The position numbers were made by a program, and so were the translations under genes. Positions 26,182 through 35,182 of a stretch of DNA of 64,000 bases are shown here, one piece after another. The notes below the pieces were generated by a model that was not told the DNA's origin, searched no databases, and saw only the letters and a list, made by a program, of their open reading frames with translations. Source of the DNA: Candidatus Bathyarchaeota archaeon (GTDB lineage: Archaea > Thermoproteota > Bathyarchaeia > JAPDIZ01); assembly GCA_029259355.1 (NCBI GenBank), contig JAPDIZ010000002.1, forward strand, positions 587,617-651,616, in the 5' to 3' direction. How positions within the stretch are numbered: position 1 is the stretch's first letter; every line of letters begins with the position of its first letter.

Positions 26182-26866
26182 CTGTGCGCCAAACAGTTCT
26201 GAGGCTCTTGTAGACTGGTATGGCTACGAGCATACCCACTAGCACTTGGCAAACATTCACGGGGATTTCGGCTAGAGCGCCCCACCTGTAGAGCCAGAAC
26301 TCGTAGAGGAGGTATCCGCAGATCATCTCAGCTCCTCCTAAGAGAGTTGCCGCAGCCGCGGGCGTGAGTGAGGGATCTATCTTTAACAACGTAATCGCTA
26401 GCGCTATCGCGGTAATCGCTCCGAGAACCAGCCAAAAAGTAAGCGATACCTCCTGCATCTGGCCGAGTTTTGCTAGAACTATTTGAGACGCGGCACCGAT
26501 CGCAGCTACAGCAACCCCTGCTCCAACAGCGAGTGTGGGTGCGAACCACTTGGTTTTTTCGATTTTGAGGTCGTATAGCCTAGCCGCCACCACTCCTACG
26601 ATAAAGCCCTCACATCCCTTGATTACGAGGGTAGCTGGAGCGTAGTGGAGGTATCCCAGCAAGATATCGGCAAGCGCTGAGCCAACGCCTCCAGCAAAAG
26701 CTCCGATGTATGGGCCTAGCAGCAGCGCTACGGTGTAGACCATCGCCTCTCCCAAGTTAAAGTAACCTCTCGTCGCGGGAACATAGACTGTGAAGACTAT
26801 CGTTGCAACGCACACCAGCGCAGTCGAGATAGCGGCTAAGCTGATGGTTCTTGCCTCAAACGCCAT
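26174..26866 (-). CDS. ECF-type transporter substrate-binding (S) component
   Basis: This 230-residue integral membrane protein has about six helices and resembles S components of energy-coupling factor transporters. Motifs are the N-terminal ARTISLAAISTALVCVATIV, GYFNLGEAMVYTVALLLGPYIGAFAGGVGSALADIL split over the first half, and ATLVIKGCEGFIVG. The vitamin bound is unknown; thiamine-precursor and related S components look similar. The adjacent radical SAM gene overlaps it, which may point to use of a cofactor precursor. No A or T component is in this window. Confidence 0.75.
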   Translation of the reverse strand: MAFEARTISLAAISTALVCVATIVFTVYVPATRGYFNLGEAMVYTVALLLGPYIGAFAGGVGSALADILLGYLHYAPATLVIKGCEGFIVGVVAARLYDLKIEKTKWFAPTLAVGAGVAVAAIGAASQIVLAKLGQMQEVSLTFWLVLGAITAIALAITLLKIDPSLTPAAAATLLGGAEMICGYLLYEFWLYRWGALAEIPVNVCQVLVGMLVAIPVYKSLRTVWRTGG

Positions 26867-26921
26867 CTTTCCACACCACAGTGCAGCGAAGGAGGTGAGG
26901 TATAAAAGCCGTAGCCTATAC

Positions 26922-27944
26922 TTAGCCTAGCTTCCCCGCCTCCCTCTCGCTCCACAGTCTCATCAGCTCATCCCCGACGTATTCGCCGACGACCTCAACC
27001 CCACCGCTTACGCGGTTGAGCAACAATCCCCTGCCCTCCTTGACCACGCCTATCACAGACGCCTCAACGCCAATAGCTCGCAGCGCGTTGACCGCATCCG
27101 CTGCCTTCCTGTGGGGGAGGGTGGCGATCAAGACTCCAGAGCTTATGAGCTTCAGCGGGTCGATGTCTAGGGCTTTGCAGAAAATCTTGGTTTCCTCAGC
27201 AATCGGTATCTTCTCCTCCCATACTTCGATGAGCTTGTTGGATGCGTAGGCTATCTCTGCTAGACCACCCAAGACGCCTCCTTCAGTTGGGTCGTGCATT
27301 GAGTTCGCTCCCATTTTGGCAAGGAGGAGAGCTTCTCTCACCACGCTTATTCGCTTAATGAACTCTGCCCCCCTCTTCAGCAGCTCCTCTTTAACACCCC
27401 TCTTCAACAAATCTTCGCTGAAGTCTTCTGCAAGAATCGAAGTGCCCTCCGTCCCAGCGGTCTTGGTCATCAAAACCGCGTCCCCAACTTCTGCGCCTGA
27501 CGTCAAGACGTAGCGCCTATCCTCAGTGAGCCCCATAGCTGCCATGGAGATAAAGGGCCTATCTATTCCGGGGGTGAACTCGGTGTGCCCCCCGACGACC
27601 ATAGCACCTACTTCTCTAGCGGCTTGGTCGATCTGCTTGGTGATGGCGTCTACCTCCTGCTCTCCGTAGCTCTCTGGCAAGAGTATTGTGGGCATCAGCC
27701 ACCGAGGCTCTGCTCCCCGCACAGCTACGTCGTTGCAGGCTATGTGGACGGCGAGCCACCCGATGTTCTCAACAGCTCCAGTTATGGGGTCTATGTGCGC
27801 CACCAAGTACTGCGGACCTACGTCGATTATGGCGCTGTCCTCGCCGTAGGCTGGGCCAACCACCACCGACGGATCTCGATGCCCCACTCTAGAGAAGACG
27901 TATTTCCTCAGAAGATCTGGGTGTAGCTTGACCATTGGCAGCAC
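26922..27944 (-). CDS. HypE/PurM-like AIR synthase-related protein
   Basis: The 340-residue protein has the AIR synthase fold with ATP-binding motifs YGEDSAIIDVG, HIACNDVAVRGAEPRWLMPT and GGHTEFTPGIDRPF, and a second half with MHDPTEGGVLGGLAEIA. This arrangement is typical of the archaeal HypE-like COG1973 group. It does not end with the Cys-containing tail of true HypE, so it is not the hydrogenase maturation enzyme. GTG 27944 or, more likely, ATG 27935 is the start. The reaction is unknown; a phosphate-transfer or selenide-type activation is only an analogy. Confidence 0.75.
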   Translation of the reverse strand: MLPMVKLHPDLLRKYVFSRVGHRDPSVVVGPAYGEDSAIIDVGPQYLVAHIDPITGAVENIGWLAVHIACNDVAVRGAEPRWLMPTILLPESYGEQEVDAITKQIDQAAREVGAMVVGGHTEFTPGIDRPFISMAAMGLTEDRRYVLTSGAEVGDAVLMTKTAGTEGTSILAEDFSEDLLKRGVKEELLKRGAEFIKRISVVREALLLAKMGANSMHDPTEGGVLGGLAEIAYASNKLIEVWEEKIPIAEETKIFCKALDIDPLKLISSGVLIATLPHRKAADAVNALRAIGVEASVIGVVKEGRGLLLNRVSGGVEVVGEYVGDELMRLWSEREAGKLG

Positions 27945-27973
27945 CTTCTACGTCTTTGAGAAGGTTTGAGAGG

Positions 27974-29188
27974 CTAAAACGCTTGTTGCTTTGGCTTGAC
28001 GAACGCAGCTGCGCACAAAGCGCCCACTAGCTGGAGAGCAGCTGCGACCCAAAAAGTGCTTTGAGGCGATAGCTGGTAGATGCATCCCCCTATGGCTGAG
28101 CCTAAGCTGCCGCCTACGCTGTAGGAGAGTATCATCAGAGACTCAGCTCTAGCCCTAAGCTCCTTCTCGGTTTCGACAGCTACCAAGGCTCGCTCAACGG
28201 TGTAAGCACATGCTCCGAGAACCGTCAGCATCACCGACCCAGCGAGCATGGGGAAGAACCCGCCCAACGAAAACACTAGCATAGAGCATGCTTGTAGAGC
28301 GAGTAGGGCTGGGTAGGCTGCTCTCAAGCCAGCTCGCTCAAGCGTTGGTAGAAGCGGTATGGCGAGTAGGTGGGCTAGGGAGGAAAGCGCGCATATAGCT
28401 CCCCAGCTGCTTCCCAAGAGCCCCCAAACCTCCATAGCGTACAGCACGCCAAAGGTGTAGAACATCGAGACAGAGGATATGAGAAGCGCGGTTCGGATAG
28501 CTATAAGCCACTTAATCGAGGGGGTAAGCGACTTGAATGCGCTCAAGGTGTTGACGAAGGAGGTTGCCAGCTCTTTCTTAGAGGGGGTTTTGGTGCGTGG
28601 CAGAGTCTCCAAAAGCCTTCTCCTAGCTAGCGCAGCAAACGCTACAGCGGCTGAGGTAGCGAGAAAGGTTATCCTCACCGCGTCTTCAGCGTAGAGATCC
28701 CACAGGAAGCCTCCGATGAGAGGAGATACCGAGTAGGGCAGGTGTTCCGCCATCGCGTATAGCAAAAGAGCTCGCATGAGCTGAGCTTGAGGAACTGAGT
28801 CGGCTATCACAGCGTATAGAGCTGAGAAGTAGAAGCTCGAAGCTCCATAGAGGAGAGAAGCAACTAAGAAGTACTCCCAAGATAGGGAGAGGGCAAACCC
28901 TAGGCAAGAAAGCGCTAGCACCGAAGTCCCTACCACAACGACCTTTCTCCTACCCGCTGTATCCGCCAAAAATCCTCCAAAGAGGGTAGAGAGTGAGGAG
29001 ACGAGAGAGGAGGCTGAGAAGATGAGGCCGATCAGCCAAGGCTCTGCTCCAAGGGAGGAGGCGTACTTTGGGAGAAAGGGGTATCCCAAGCCGAAGAAGA
29101 ACGAAATCATAGCGCACGTCCAGATGACCAGCCCTACGTTTGGGCTTTTGAAAAAGGAGAAGAACTCCCTCAGCCTCTTCAGTTCCAA
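27974..29188 (-). CDS. MFS transporter
   Basis: This 404-residue major facilitator has about twelve membrane helices and the loop motif GGFLADTAGRRKVVVVG after helix 2. It lies only six bases after the next MFS gene upstream (29195-30385), in the same direction, and the two proteins resemble each other in outline. They may be two carriers co-expressed after duplication. The start is TTG at 29188. The substrate is unknown; drug/H+ antiport is common for this type. Confidence 0.85.
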   Translation of the reverse strand: MELKRLREFFSFFKSPNVGLVIWTCAMISFFFGLGYPFLPKYASSLGAEPWLIGLIFSASSLVSSLSTLFGGFLADTAGRRKVVVVGTSVLALSCLGFALSLSWEYFLVASLLYGASSFYFSALYAVIADSVPQAQLMRALLLYAMAEHLPYSVSPLIGGFLWDLYAEDAVRITFLATSAAVAFAALARRRLLETLPRTKTPSKKELATSFVNTLSAFKSLTPSIKWLIAIRTALLISSVSMFYTFGVLYAMEVWGLLGSSWGAICALSSLAHLLAIPLLPTLERAGLRAAYPALLALQACSMLVFSLGGFFPMLAGSVMLTVLGACAYTVERALVAVETEKELRARAESLMILSYSVGGSLGSAIGGCIYQLSPQSTFWVAAALQLVGALCAAAFVKPKQQAF

Positions 29189-29194
29189 CTCCTC

Positions 29195-30385
29195 CTAACT
29201 TGGCTTCGTCTCTCTGACGAACAGTGCTATTAAGACGCTAGCGACAAGAATTACTGAGCATAAAGCGAAGGCAGCTCTCAGACCAGCCCAATCAGCGAAC
29301 GCGCCCACAGCTGCTGGGCCAAACGCCCAGCCCAAGCCCCTGATGAGGTTTAGCGTACCCATGGCTTCTCCCCTAACGACCGAAGGAGATACGTCTGCAA
29401 CGATGGCAGCGGTTGAGAGTACGACCATACCTAATCCAACCCCCTGCACAGCGGCTAGTTCCCAAAGCTCTAGTACGGTGTGGGCCGAGAAGAGCTGGAC
29501 AAACGAAATAGCGGTTAGCGCAAACCCCGCTACCAGCACAGGCTTTCTCCCAACGCTATCCACCACCCACCCCAGAGGTGGCTGGACGATGGTGGAGGCT
29601 ATGGCTTGCGCAGTTAGTATAGCGCCTATGCCAAACACGTCTACGTAGAAGGGGGGTTGGGCTGCGTATATGGGGAACTGAGCGATCATGACTCCTCGAG
29701 CCATCATCAAGACGCAGAGTGCTGCGCAAACCAGCACGAAGTCTCTGTTGCCGAGAAGAGCTGGTCGAGACAGCAACACATCCCCCAGCGAGGAGCTTCG
29801 AGATCTCTGAGAAAGCGTTTCCCTCACCCACAAAGCGGCTATGGCTAAGCCAGCTAGCGCAAGAGCTGTGCAGAAGTAGAATGGTGCGAAGAAGCCAAGC
29901 GCATGCGCTAAGTACCCGCCGACGACGGGCCCCATGGCTATCCCGCCTATGAACGAGAAGGAGTAAGCGCCGTATGCCCTCCCCCTCCGATCCTCGGGCG
30001 ACAAGTCGGCGACGGCTGCTGTGGAAGCTGGCCAGATGGTGGCTGCGAACAAGCCGTGTAAAGCTCTAGCAGCGAGGAGAGACCGCATGCTCCAAGCCAA
30101 TACGTACAGGTAGGAGGAGAGAGCATAGCCAAATAGCCCGATTAGGATGGGTGGTCTCCTACCGAAACGGTCGGAAAGCCTTCCAAAGGGAATTTGAAGG
30201 AGGGCGTAGGGAAGCGCCCAAGCAGTTACCACGAGGCCTATTTCGAAGGAGGATGCCCCAAGCTCTGAGGCGTATATGGGAAGCAGAGGAGATACCAAGC
30301 CTATTCCGAGCATAGCGACGAAGGTGGCGAAGCAGAGGGCTGCAAGCGTTTTGTCGCCTACGTCGTCCGCGAAAAGGCTTAGCAA
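29195..30385 (-). CDS. MFS transporter
   Basis: This 396-residue carrier of the drug/H+ antiporter type has the classical loop GRLSDRFGRRPPILIG between helices 2 and 3, a helix-5-like GPVVGGYLAHALG, and LGWVVDSVGRKPVLVAGF in the second half. It is the first gene of a two-gene MFS operon. The start is TTG at 30385. The promoter must lie in the short gap to the divergent flavin oxidoreductase gene at 30463. Confidence 0.87.
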   Translation of the reverse strand: MLSLFADDVGDKTLAALCFATFVAMLGIGLVSPLLPIYASELGASSFEIGLVVTAWALPYALLQIPFGRLSDRFGRRPPILIGLFGYALSSYLYVLAWSMRSLLAARALHGLFAATIWPASTAAVADLSPEDRRGRAYGAYSFSFIGGIAMGPVVGGYLAHALGFFAPFYFCTALALAGLAIAALWVRETLSQRSRSSSLGDVLLSRPALLGNRDFVLVCAALCVLMMARGVMIAQFPIYAAQPPFYVDVFGIGAILTAQAIASTIVQPPLGWVVDSVGRKPVLVAGFALTAISFVQLFSAHTVLELWELAAVQGVGLGMVVLSTAAIVADVSPSVVRGEAMGTLNLIRGLGWAFGPAAVGAFADWAGLRAAFALCSVILVASVLIALFVRETKPS

Positions 30386-30462
30386 GCAGAAAGCCCTCGC
30401 TTCTGCGGTGAAGCAACCTTATGTAACCCACAGCTCATAAAAAGGTAAGCGCTTCTGATGCG

Positions 30463-32394
30463 TTGAGCAAGAGGGGTTTTTGCTTGCCGTGGAAGCTGTT
30501 TGAGCCCATACGCATCAACGAGATTTGGATTAGGAATAGGATAGTGATGCCTCCCATGGCGACGAATCTAGCTTCGCACACGGGAGAAGCCACTGATGCG
30601 CTGATCAAGTACTACGCTGAGAGGGCTAGGGGAGGCGCTGGGCTTGTCATAGTGGAAGCCTCCTACGTCCACCGACTCGGCAGGGGGTTTTCCGCTCAGC
30701 TAGGCATATACGACGATCAGCTGGTTCCCAGGCTCTCAATGCTAGCAAACGCCATCAAGTCCTTTGGAGCTTGCGCAGCCATCCAGCTGTTTCACGCAGG
30801 GATCTATGCTTCGGAGAAGCTGATCGGCGAATCTCCTGTGGGGCCTTCGGAGCATCCGAAGAGAGGGGCGAGAGAGCTCTCCGTTCAGGAGATTGAGGAG
30901 CTTGTTAAGGCGTTTGGCGAAGCTGCTCATAGGGCTAAGAGAGCTGGGTTCGATGCCGTTGAGATACACGGAACCCACGGCTACCTAATTCACCAGTTTC
31001 TCTCACCACGCACCAACAGGAGGACAGACTCCTATGGAGGAAGCTTCGAAAACCGCTGCAGATTTGCCTTGGAGGTCGTTGATGAGATTAGGAAGAGCGT
31101 GGGCTCAGGATACCCCATCCTGTTCAGGATCTGCGCAGAGGAGTATGTTAGTGGAGGGATAAGCGTAGAGGAGGGAGTGGAGTTCTCCAAAAAGCTGGAT
31201 AAAGCTGGGGTAGACGCTATCCACGTATCAGCTGGCGCACACGAAAGCGCCTACATGTTTCTGCAGCCGATGTACCTTTCCAGGGGTTGCTTGCTCCGGC
31301 TGGCGAGAGCGGTTAGGGCGATGGTGAACGTCCCGGTAATCGCTGTTGGAAGGATAAACGATCCGCTGCTGGCTGAAGAAGCTCTTCACAAAGGCTGGGC
31401 TGACATGATCGCTATGGGACGAGCTCTCATCGCAGACCCAGAGCTTCCTAAGAAGGTAGCTGAGGGTAGGCTAGAGGATGTGAGGAAGTGCATCGCCTGC
31501 CTCGAGGGGTGCATAGGGAGGCTAGTGCGAGACCTACCCATTCGATGCGCTGTAAACCCCGTCGCTGGCTTAGAGCACTTGGTGACTTTGGAGAAAGCTG
31601 AGAAAGCGAAGAAGGTGGTGGTTGTTGGAGCTGGTCCAGCTGGGCTTGAAGCAGCTCGGGTTGCTGCGCTCAGGGGACACGAGGTGGTTGTGGTGGAAAA
31701 GGAGGGAGTGATCGGTGGAGCGCTGAGAGCCGCCTCAGTCCCAGAGTTTAAGCTTGAGATAAGGGAGGTTGTTCGGTGGTACGCTTCTCAGCTAGCTAAG
31801 CTAGGCGTAAAGCTGGAGTTGGGTAAGGAAGCATCCGCTGATTACATCCTCTCGCTTCAGCCCGATGTGGTGGTTATCGCAACAGGTGCGGAAAGCGCTA
31901 AGCTAGAGATTCCGGGGGGAGAAAACGCAGCTTCCGCGGAAGACGTGCTCTTGGGTAGGAAGCAGCTAAGGGGATACAGAGTGGCTGTTGTTGGAGGCGG
32001 GCTGATCGGCTGCGAGGTTGCGGTACACCTTGCTGAAAAGGGTAAGAGAGTTACTGTTCTGTCAAGGTCTCCCGACATTGCGAAGGATACTGTGGGGGTT
32101 GTGAGAATGGCTGTTTGGAAGCTTCTGCGCCAGCGCGGAGTCGAGGTGTTGACCAACGTAGCTGCGGAGGAGATTCAGCGAAACGGAGTCGTAGCCGTTG
32201 ACCGATCAACTGGCGAAAAAGTCTTTGTAGAAGCGGATGACGTGGTCGCTGCTGTGGGTAGAGAGCCCAAGCCTAAGCTAGCTGATGAGATTTGGGGAAG
32301 GGTGAGAGAGGTCTACGTAGTGGGAGACGCTCGCAAAGCGGGGCGCATACTCGATGCCGTGCATCAAGGCTTCGCGGTTGGCGCTCGCATCTAG
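30463..32394 (+). CDS. NADH:flavin oxidoreductase, 2,4-dienoyl-CoA reductase type
   Basis: The 643-residue enzyme fuses an old-yellow-enzyme FMN barrel (residues 1-340, with VEIHGTHGYLIHQFLSPRTN and the active-site His pair), a [4Fe-4S] site (CIACLEGCIGR, then CAVNP), and FAD and NAD(P) domains (VVVVGAGPAGLEAARVAA at about 386 and VAVVGGGLIGCEVAVHLA at about 508). Relatives reduce dienoyl-CoA or other enones. The start is TTG at 30463, with a TATA-like CATAAAAA near 30437. The thioesterase gene follows five bases after its stop, which supports a role in acyl-CoA metabolism. Confidence 0.9.
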   Translation: MSKRGFCLPWKLFEPIRINEIWIRNRIVMPPMATNLASHTGEATDALIKYYAERARGGAGLVIVEASYVHRLGRGFSAQLGIYDDQLVPRLSMLANAIKSFGACAAIQLFHAGIYASEKLIGESPVGPSEHPKRGARELSVQEIEELVKAFGEAAHRAKRAGFDAVEIHGTHGYLIHQFLSPRTNRRTDSYGGSFENRCRFALEVVDEIRKSVGSGYPILFRICAEEYVSGGISVEEGVEFSKKLDKAGVDAIHVSAGAHESAYMFLQPMYLSRGCLLRLARAVRAMVNVPVIAVGRINDPLLAEEALHKGWADMIAMGRALIADPELPKKVAEGRLEDVRKCIACLEGCIGRLVRDLPIRCAVNPVAGLEHLVTLEKAEKAKKVVVVGAGPAGLEAARVAALRGHEVVVVEKEGVIGGALRAASVPEFKLEIREVVRWYASQLAKLGVKLELGKEASADYILSLQPDVVVIATGAESAKLEIPGGENAASAEDVLLGRKQLRGYRVAVVGGGLIGCEVAVHLAEKGKRVTVLSRSPDIAKDTVGVVRMAVWKLLRQRGVEVLTNVAAEEIQRNGVVAVDRSTGEKVFVEADDVVAAVGREPKPKLADEIWGRVREVYVVGDARKAGRILDAVHQGFAVGARI

Positions 32395-32399
32395 GTTAG

Positions 32400-32843
32400 G
32401 TGGGTTTGGCTATGAAGCCTAGGCACGTGTTAGAGATTAGGGTTAGGGCTTCAGACACCGACTTCATGGGCCACGTCTACAACGCTAGGTACGCAGACTG
32501 GTTTGGGGTTGGGAGAGCTGAGTATCTCAGGATGTGCGGCATAACCGTGAGCCGCAACGCTCGCTTCTTTCTAAGGGATAAGCCCCTCGACGTGGCTTTC
32601 GTAGTCTCAGAGTACTTCGTCAAGCTGTTGGCGCCCACCTACTTCGACGACGTTCTCGAGCTCCACACCTATGTGGAGGAGCTTAGCGACAAGTCAGTGA
32701 TCTATCGACACGAGGTGTACCGCAGATCAGATGGCAAGCTCGTAGCGGAGGGATACTCCAAGCACGTCTGCGTAGACAGCGAGAGGAAGAGGGCTGTGGA
32801 GATTCCACACGAAGTAGCTGAAGCGCTTTTGGGGAAGAACTGA
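32400..32843 (+). CDS. Acyl-CoA thioesterase (hot-dog fold)
   Basis: This 147-residue 4-hydroxybenzoyl-CoA-thioesterase-like protein has the family signature DTDFMGHVYNARYADWFGVGR with the catalytic Asp. It probably hydrolyses an acyl-CoA. It is almost certainly co-transcribed with the upstream dienoyl-CoA reductase-like gene. The start is GTG at 32400 or the ATG at 32412. Confidence 0.88.
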   Translation: MGLAMKPRHVLEIRVRASDTDFMGHVYNARYADWFGVGRAEYLRMCGITVSRNARFFLRDKPLDVAFVVSEYFVKLLAPTYFDDVLELHTYVEELSDKSVIYRHEVYRRSDGKLVAEGYSKHVCVDSERKRAVEIPHEVAEALLGKN

Positions 32844-32852
32844 GCAAATCCT

Positions 32853-33155
32853 CTAGTCTAGTGCGAGCAATATTAAGGCGTTGAGGAGTAGGGAGAAGAG
32901 CACAGCTGACGCGAAGCCTGTTTTTCTGATCTTGTGCCTAAAGACGAGCATGCCCAGAGATACTCCAAACGCGCCTCCAAGCAGAGCTATTGTGAGCAGC
33001 GTAGCTTCGGGAACTCTCCAACCTCTCCATAGAGCCATGAGCTTGTCATAGCCCATAGCGAGAAATCCTAGCGAGCTCGCCGCTAAAGCGTAGGTGAGGA
33101 CTAGGTCCACGAATCCCACCAATAGAGGCGTTGGTCGGCTGCTTTTAACCCCCAA
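32853..33155 (-). CDS. DUF1294 membrane protein
   Basis: This 100-residue membrane protein has three or four hydrophobic segments and the DUF1294 features AMGYDKLMA, ALLGGAFGVSLGMLVFRHKIRK split at the gly-rich turn, and the closing helix. DUF1294 is widespread and uncharacterised. It precedes the hydrolase gene on the same strand. Confidence 0.8.
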   Translation of the reverse strand: MGVKSSRPTPLLVGFVDLVLTYALAASSLGFLAMGYDKLMALWRGWRVPEATLLTIALLGGAFGVSLGMLVFRHKIRKTGFASAVLFSLLLNALILLALD

Positions 33156-33172
33156 TGGGAGAAAAAGAGGGT

Positions 33173-34042
33173 TTATAGGTTCTCTTTGAAGAAGGAGATG
33201 ACCTTGCCCCAGTACTGTGGCGAAGACTCGAGGTAGCCTGTGGTGTCGTGGTCTGCACCGGGAATTATCCAGAGCTCCTTGGGCTCCCCCGCTCTCTGGT
33301 ATAGCTCGTAAGCATCCTCCACCGGAATGAGAGTGTCGGCGTCTCCGTGTATTATCAAGATCGGCCTAGGGCTTATCTTGCCCACGTAGTCAGCTGGAAC
33401 TATCTCCCAAGCTGAGGTACCAACCATTACTCCTCCAAAGAAAAACACCATTGGCGTGAGCACAGGAGCTAAGGGGATGGCAGGCTTCGCATCAGTGAGC
33501 TTGCTATACGCTCCATCGGTTACCACAGCCTTGATAGCGGGTGTTTGAGCAGCTGCGATGATGGCTGTCGCTCCGCCCATGGAGTGTCCGTAGATCCCTA
33601 CGTCTCCTCCACTAAGCTCCTCTTTCGACAGCACATACTCGACGACTGCAAACACGTCATACTTTTCCTTGTAGCCGAAGGTGATGGGGGAGTAGTCGCT
33701 TTCGCCTTGCCCCCTAAAGTCGAAGAGGACTACGTTATAGCCCGCTTCGTACAAAGCCTTAGCTCCCTCAAGCATGAAGGACTTGTTCTGCGCATAACCG
33801 TGGCAAACTATGATGACATCTCTGCTACTGGGGTTGGGGAGAAACCACCCCCTGATGACGATACCATCCTGGGTGGTAACCTCAAAAGACTGGTAGGGAA
33901 GCCCGTAGTCAGCTGGGGTCTTGGTGATGGGCTGTTTAGCTGAGTAAACCATTTGGTAAGCAACTACCACCGACAACAACACGAGCAAAGCCAGCACAGC
34001 GGCAATTGCTGCAGCAGCAATCTTCACTCTCTTAGAAGCCAA
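33173..34042 (-). CDS. Membrane-anchored alpha/beta hydrolase
   Basis: The 289-residue protein has an N-terminal membrane helix (residues 8-30) and an alpha/beta hydrolase domain outside or at the membrane. The nucleophile elbow is GHSMGG, the oxyanion region is VIVCHGYAQNK, and RPILIIHGDADTLIPVED with PGADHDTTGY supplies the Asp and His. Relatives are BAAT- or FrsA-like esterases. The substrate is unknown. The start at 34042 is TTG. Confidence 0.87.
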   Translation of the reverse strand: MASKRVKIAAAAIAAVLALLVLLSVVVAYQMVYSAKQPITKTPADYGLPYQSFEVTTQDGIVIRGWFLPNPSSRDVIIVCHGYAQNKSFMLEGAKALYEAGYNVVLFDFRGQGESDYSPITFGYKEKYDVFAVVEYVLSKEELSGGDVGIYGHSMGGATAIIAAAQTPAIKAVVTDGAYSKLTDAKPAIPLAPVLTPMVFFFGGVMVGTSAWEIVPADYVGKISPRPILIIHGDADTLIPVEDAYELYQRAGEPKELWIIPGADHDTTGYLESSPQYWGKVISFFKENL

Positions 34043-34211
34043 AAAGCAAGCACCTCACCTAGGATTTAGCCACTGCCCCAATAAAAGAGTGCCTAGCATC
34101 CCGCCTACGCGGTGCAGCGGAAAGCAAGAAGCGCTTGCGAAAAACCTGAAAGCATTATGTGTTCGCCAAAGCCCTACTTGGTGTTGGGGGGTGTAGGCAT
34201 TGTGCTCGTGG

Positions 34212-34685
34212 ATGACTGTGCTTAGAGATGTGCTCTTCGAGCAGTTTCTTCGAGAGCTTAGCTATGCCCTCGCGCACTACGAAGAAGTTGTTAAGAGGTT
34301 TCGCGAAGCTGGGGAAAGCGCGTTAGGCAGCGACGTTTTTCGAAGCTGCTTCGAAGGCTTTTTGGAGGAACCTCTGGAGAAGCTGCGTAGGTTTGAGGCT
34401 GAGGTGAGGGAATTCGCCGATGAGCTGGAGGAGCAGCTCTCGCTGGAGGAGCTTGAGAAAAAGCTTGTGGAAGCGGTTGAGAAGGCTGTGGAGCACATAA
34501 AGCAGACGCGTAGAGGAAATGCTGAGAAGGCATATGCTGAGCTGAGGAGGTTTGTTGAAGAAGACGTTAGGAGAGCTATGGAGAGGGTTTTAAGCATTCG
34601 AAACGCGCTCGTTGGTTTGCCCTTCATCTGGCACCGCGTAGACGAAGTGGTTCACAGAGCATCTAGAGCTATTCCACAAGCCTAG
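34212..34685 (+). CDS. Coiled-coil protein of unknown function
   Basis: The protein is almost wholly helical and rich in Glu, Arg and Leu, with a strong coiled-coil pattern over residues 60-120 (ELEEQLSLEELEKKLVEAVE). I recognise no family. ATG 34212 is preferred to TTG 34200. It is the first gene of the accessory zone; the next 330 bases hold only weak frames. Confidence 0.55.
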   Translation: MTVLRDVLFEQFLRELSYALAHYEEVVKRFREAGESALGSDVFRSCFEGFLEEPLEKLRRFEAEVREFADELEEQLSLEELEKKLVEAVEKAVEHIKQTRRGNAEKAYAELRRFVEEDVRRAMERVLSIRNALVGLPFIWHRVDEVVHRASRAIPQA

Positions 34686-34758
34686 CACGCTTATGAGCTT
34701 AGCCCAAAGCGTCTAGAGAAAAGCCTCTGTCTGAAAACTGGCAACGATTGTTCAAAAT

Positions 34759-34908
34759 TTGCTTAGAAGCTGTTGCGCATGGCTTCGAAGAAGCAGGTTT
34801 TTCAAGTTTATAGAGGTTGTGGAGCAGCTCATCGATTCGGTGAACCGTGCCTACGTAGAGTGGTTCTTGAAACCTTCTAAGTTTTCCTCGCTTTGCCATC
34901 GGATTTAG
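34759..34908 (+). CDS. Possible small or remnant frame
   Basis: A TTG frame of 49 codons encodes a basic start (RSCCAWLRRSRFFKF) and an amphipathic helix (IEVVEQLIDSVNRAYVEWFL). The sequence reads like protein, but there is no clear start or ribosome binding site, so it may be the remains of a longer gene. No family is recognised. Confidence 0.22.
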   Translation: MLRSCCAWLRRSRFFKFIEVVEQLIDSVNRAYVEWFLKPSKFSSLCHRI

Positions 34909-34967
34909 CGCAAAAACTCTTGAATTTTTGTGAATACGTGAAGTTCTTGTCTACAGATACGGCAACT

Positions 34968-34977
34968 CTTATATAAC
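34968..34977 (+). promoter_or_regulatory. TATA box before the 51-residue ORF
   Basis: CTTATATAAC lies about 50 bases before the ATG at 35018, so the leader would be about 15 to 20 bases. Confidence 0.5.
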
Positions 34978-35017
34978 CACACCAGTTGCGTATAGAGAAA
35001 TAACTCGTAGAGAAGCC

Positions 35018-35173
35018 ATGATGGAGAAAGAAGTTAGTGGAAAGCTTGTAGCCATAATCGTGCTCACCAAAGAGAGCGGGGAGAGTAGCGTAAGTGTTGA
35101 GGAAATTAGAGAAAAAGTTAAGCAAGCTTTTAGCAGCTGGAGCGTTGAGGCAATTCACCTAGAGAAGCTTTAG
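35018..35173 (+). CDS. Small hypothetical protein, 51 residues
   Basis: The frame starts with two ATG codons and encodes a short beta strand (SGKLVAIIVLTKES) followed by an amphipathic helix (VEEIREKVKQAFSSW) and a second strand (VEAIHLEKL). This looks like a small folded protein. A good TATA box stands upstream. No family is recognised. It ends ten bases before the convergent transglutaminase-like gene. Confidence 0.5.
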   Translation: MMEKEVSGKLVAIIVLTKESGESSVSVEEIREKVKQAFSSWSVEAIHLEKL

Positions 35174-35182
35174 CCACGAAGC

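Noticed and set aside
26922..27944. True hydrogenase maturation factor HypE.
   Set aside because: The C-terminal Cys-containing tail of HypE is missing, and no hydrogenase or other hyp genes are near.
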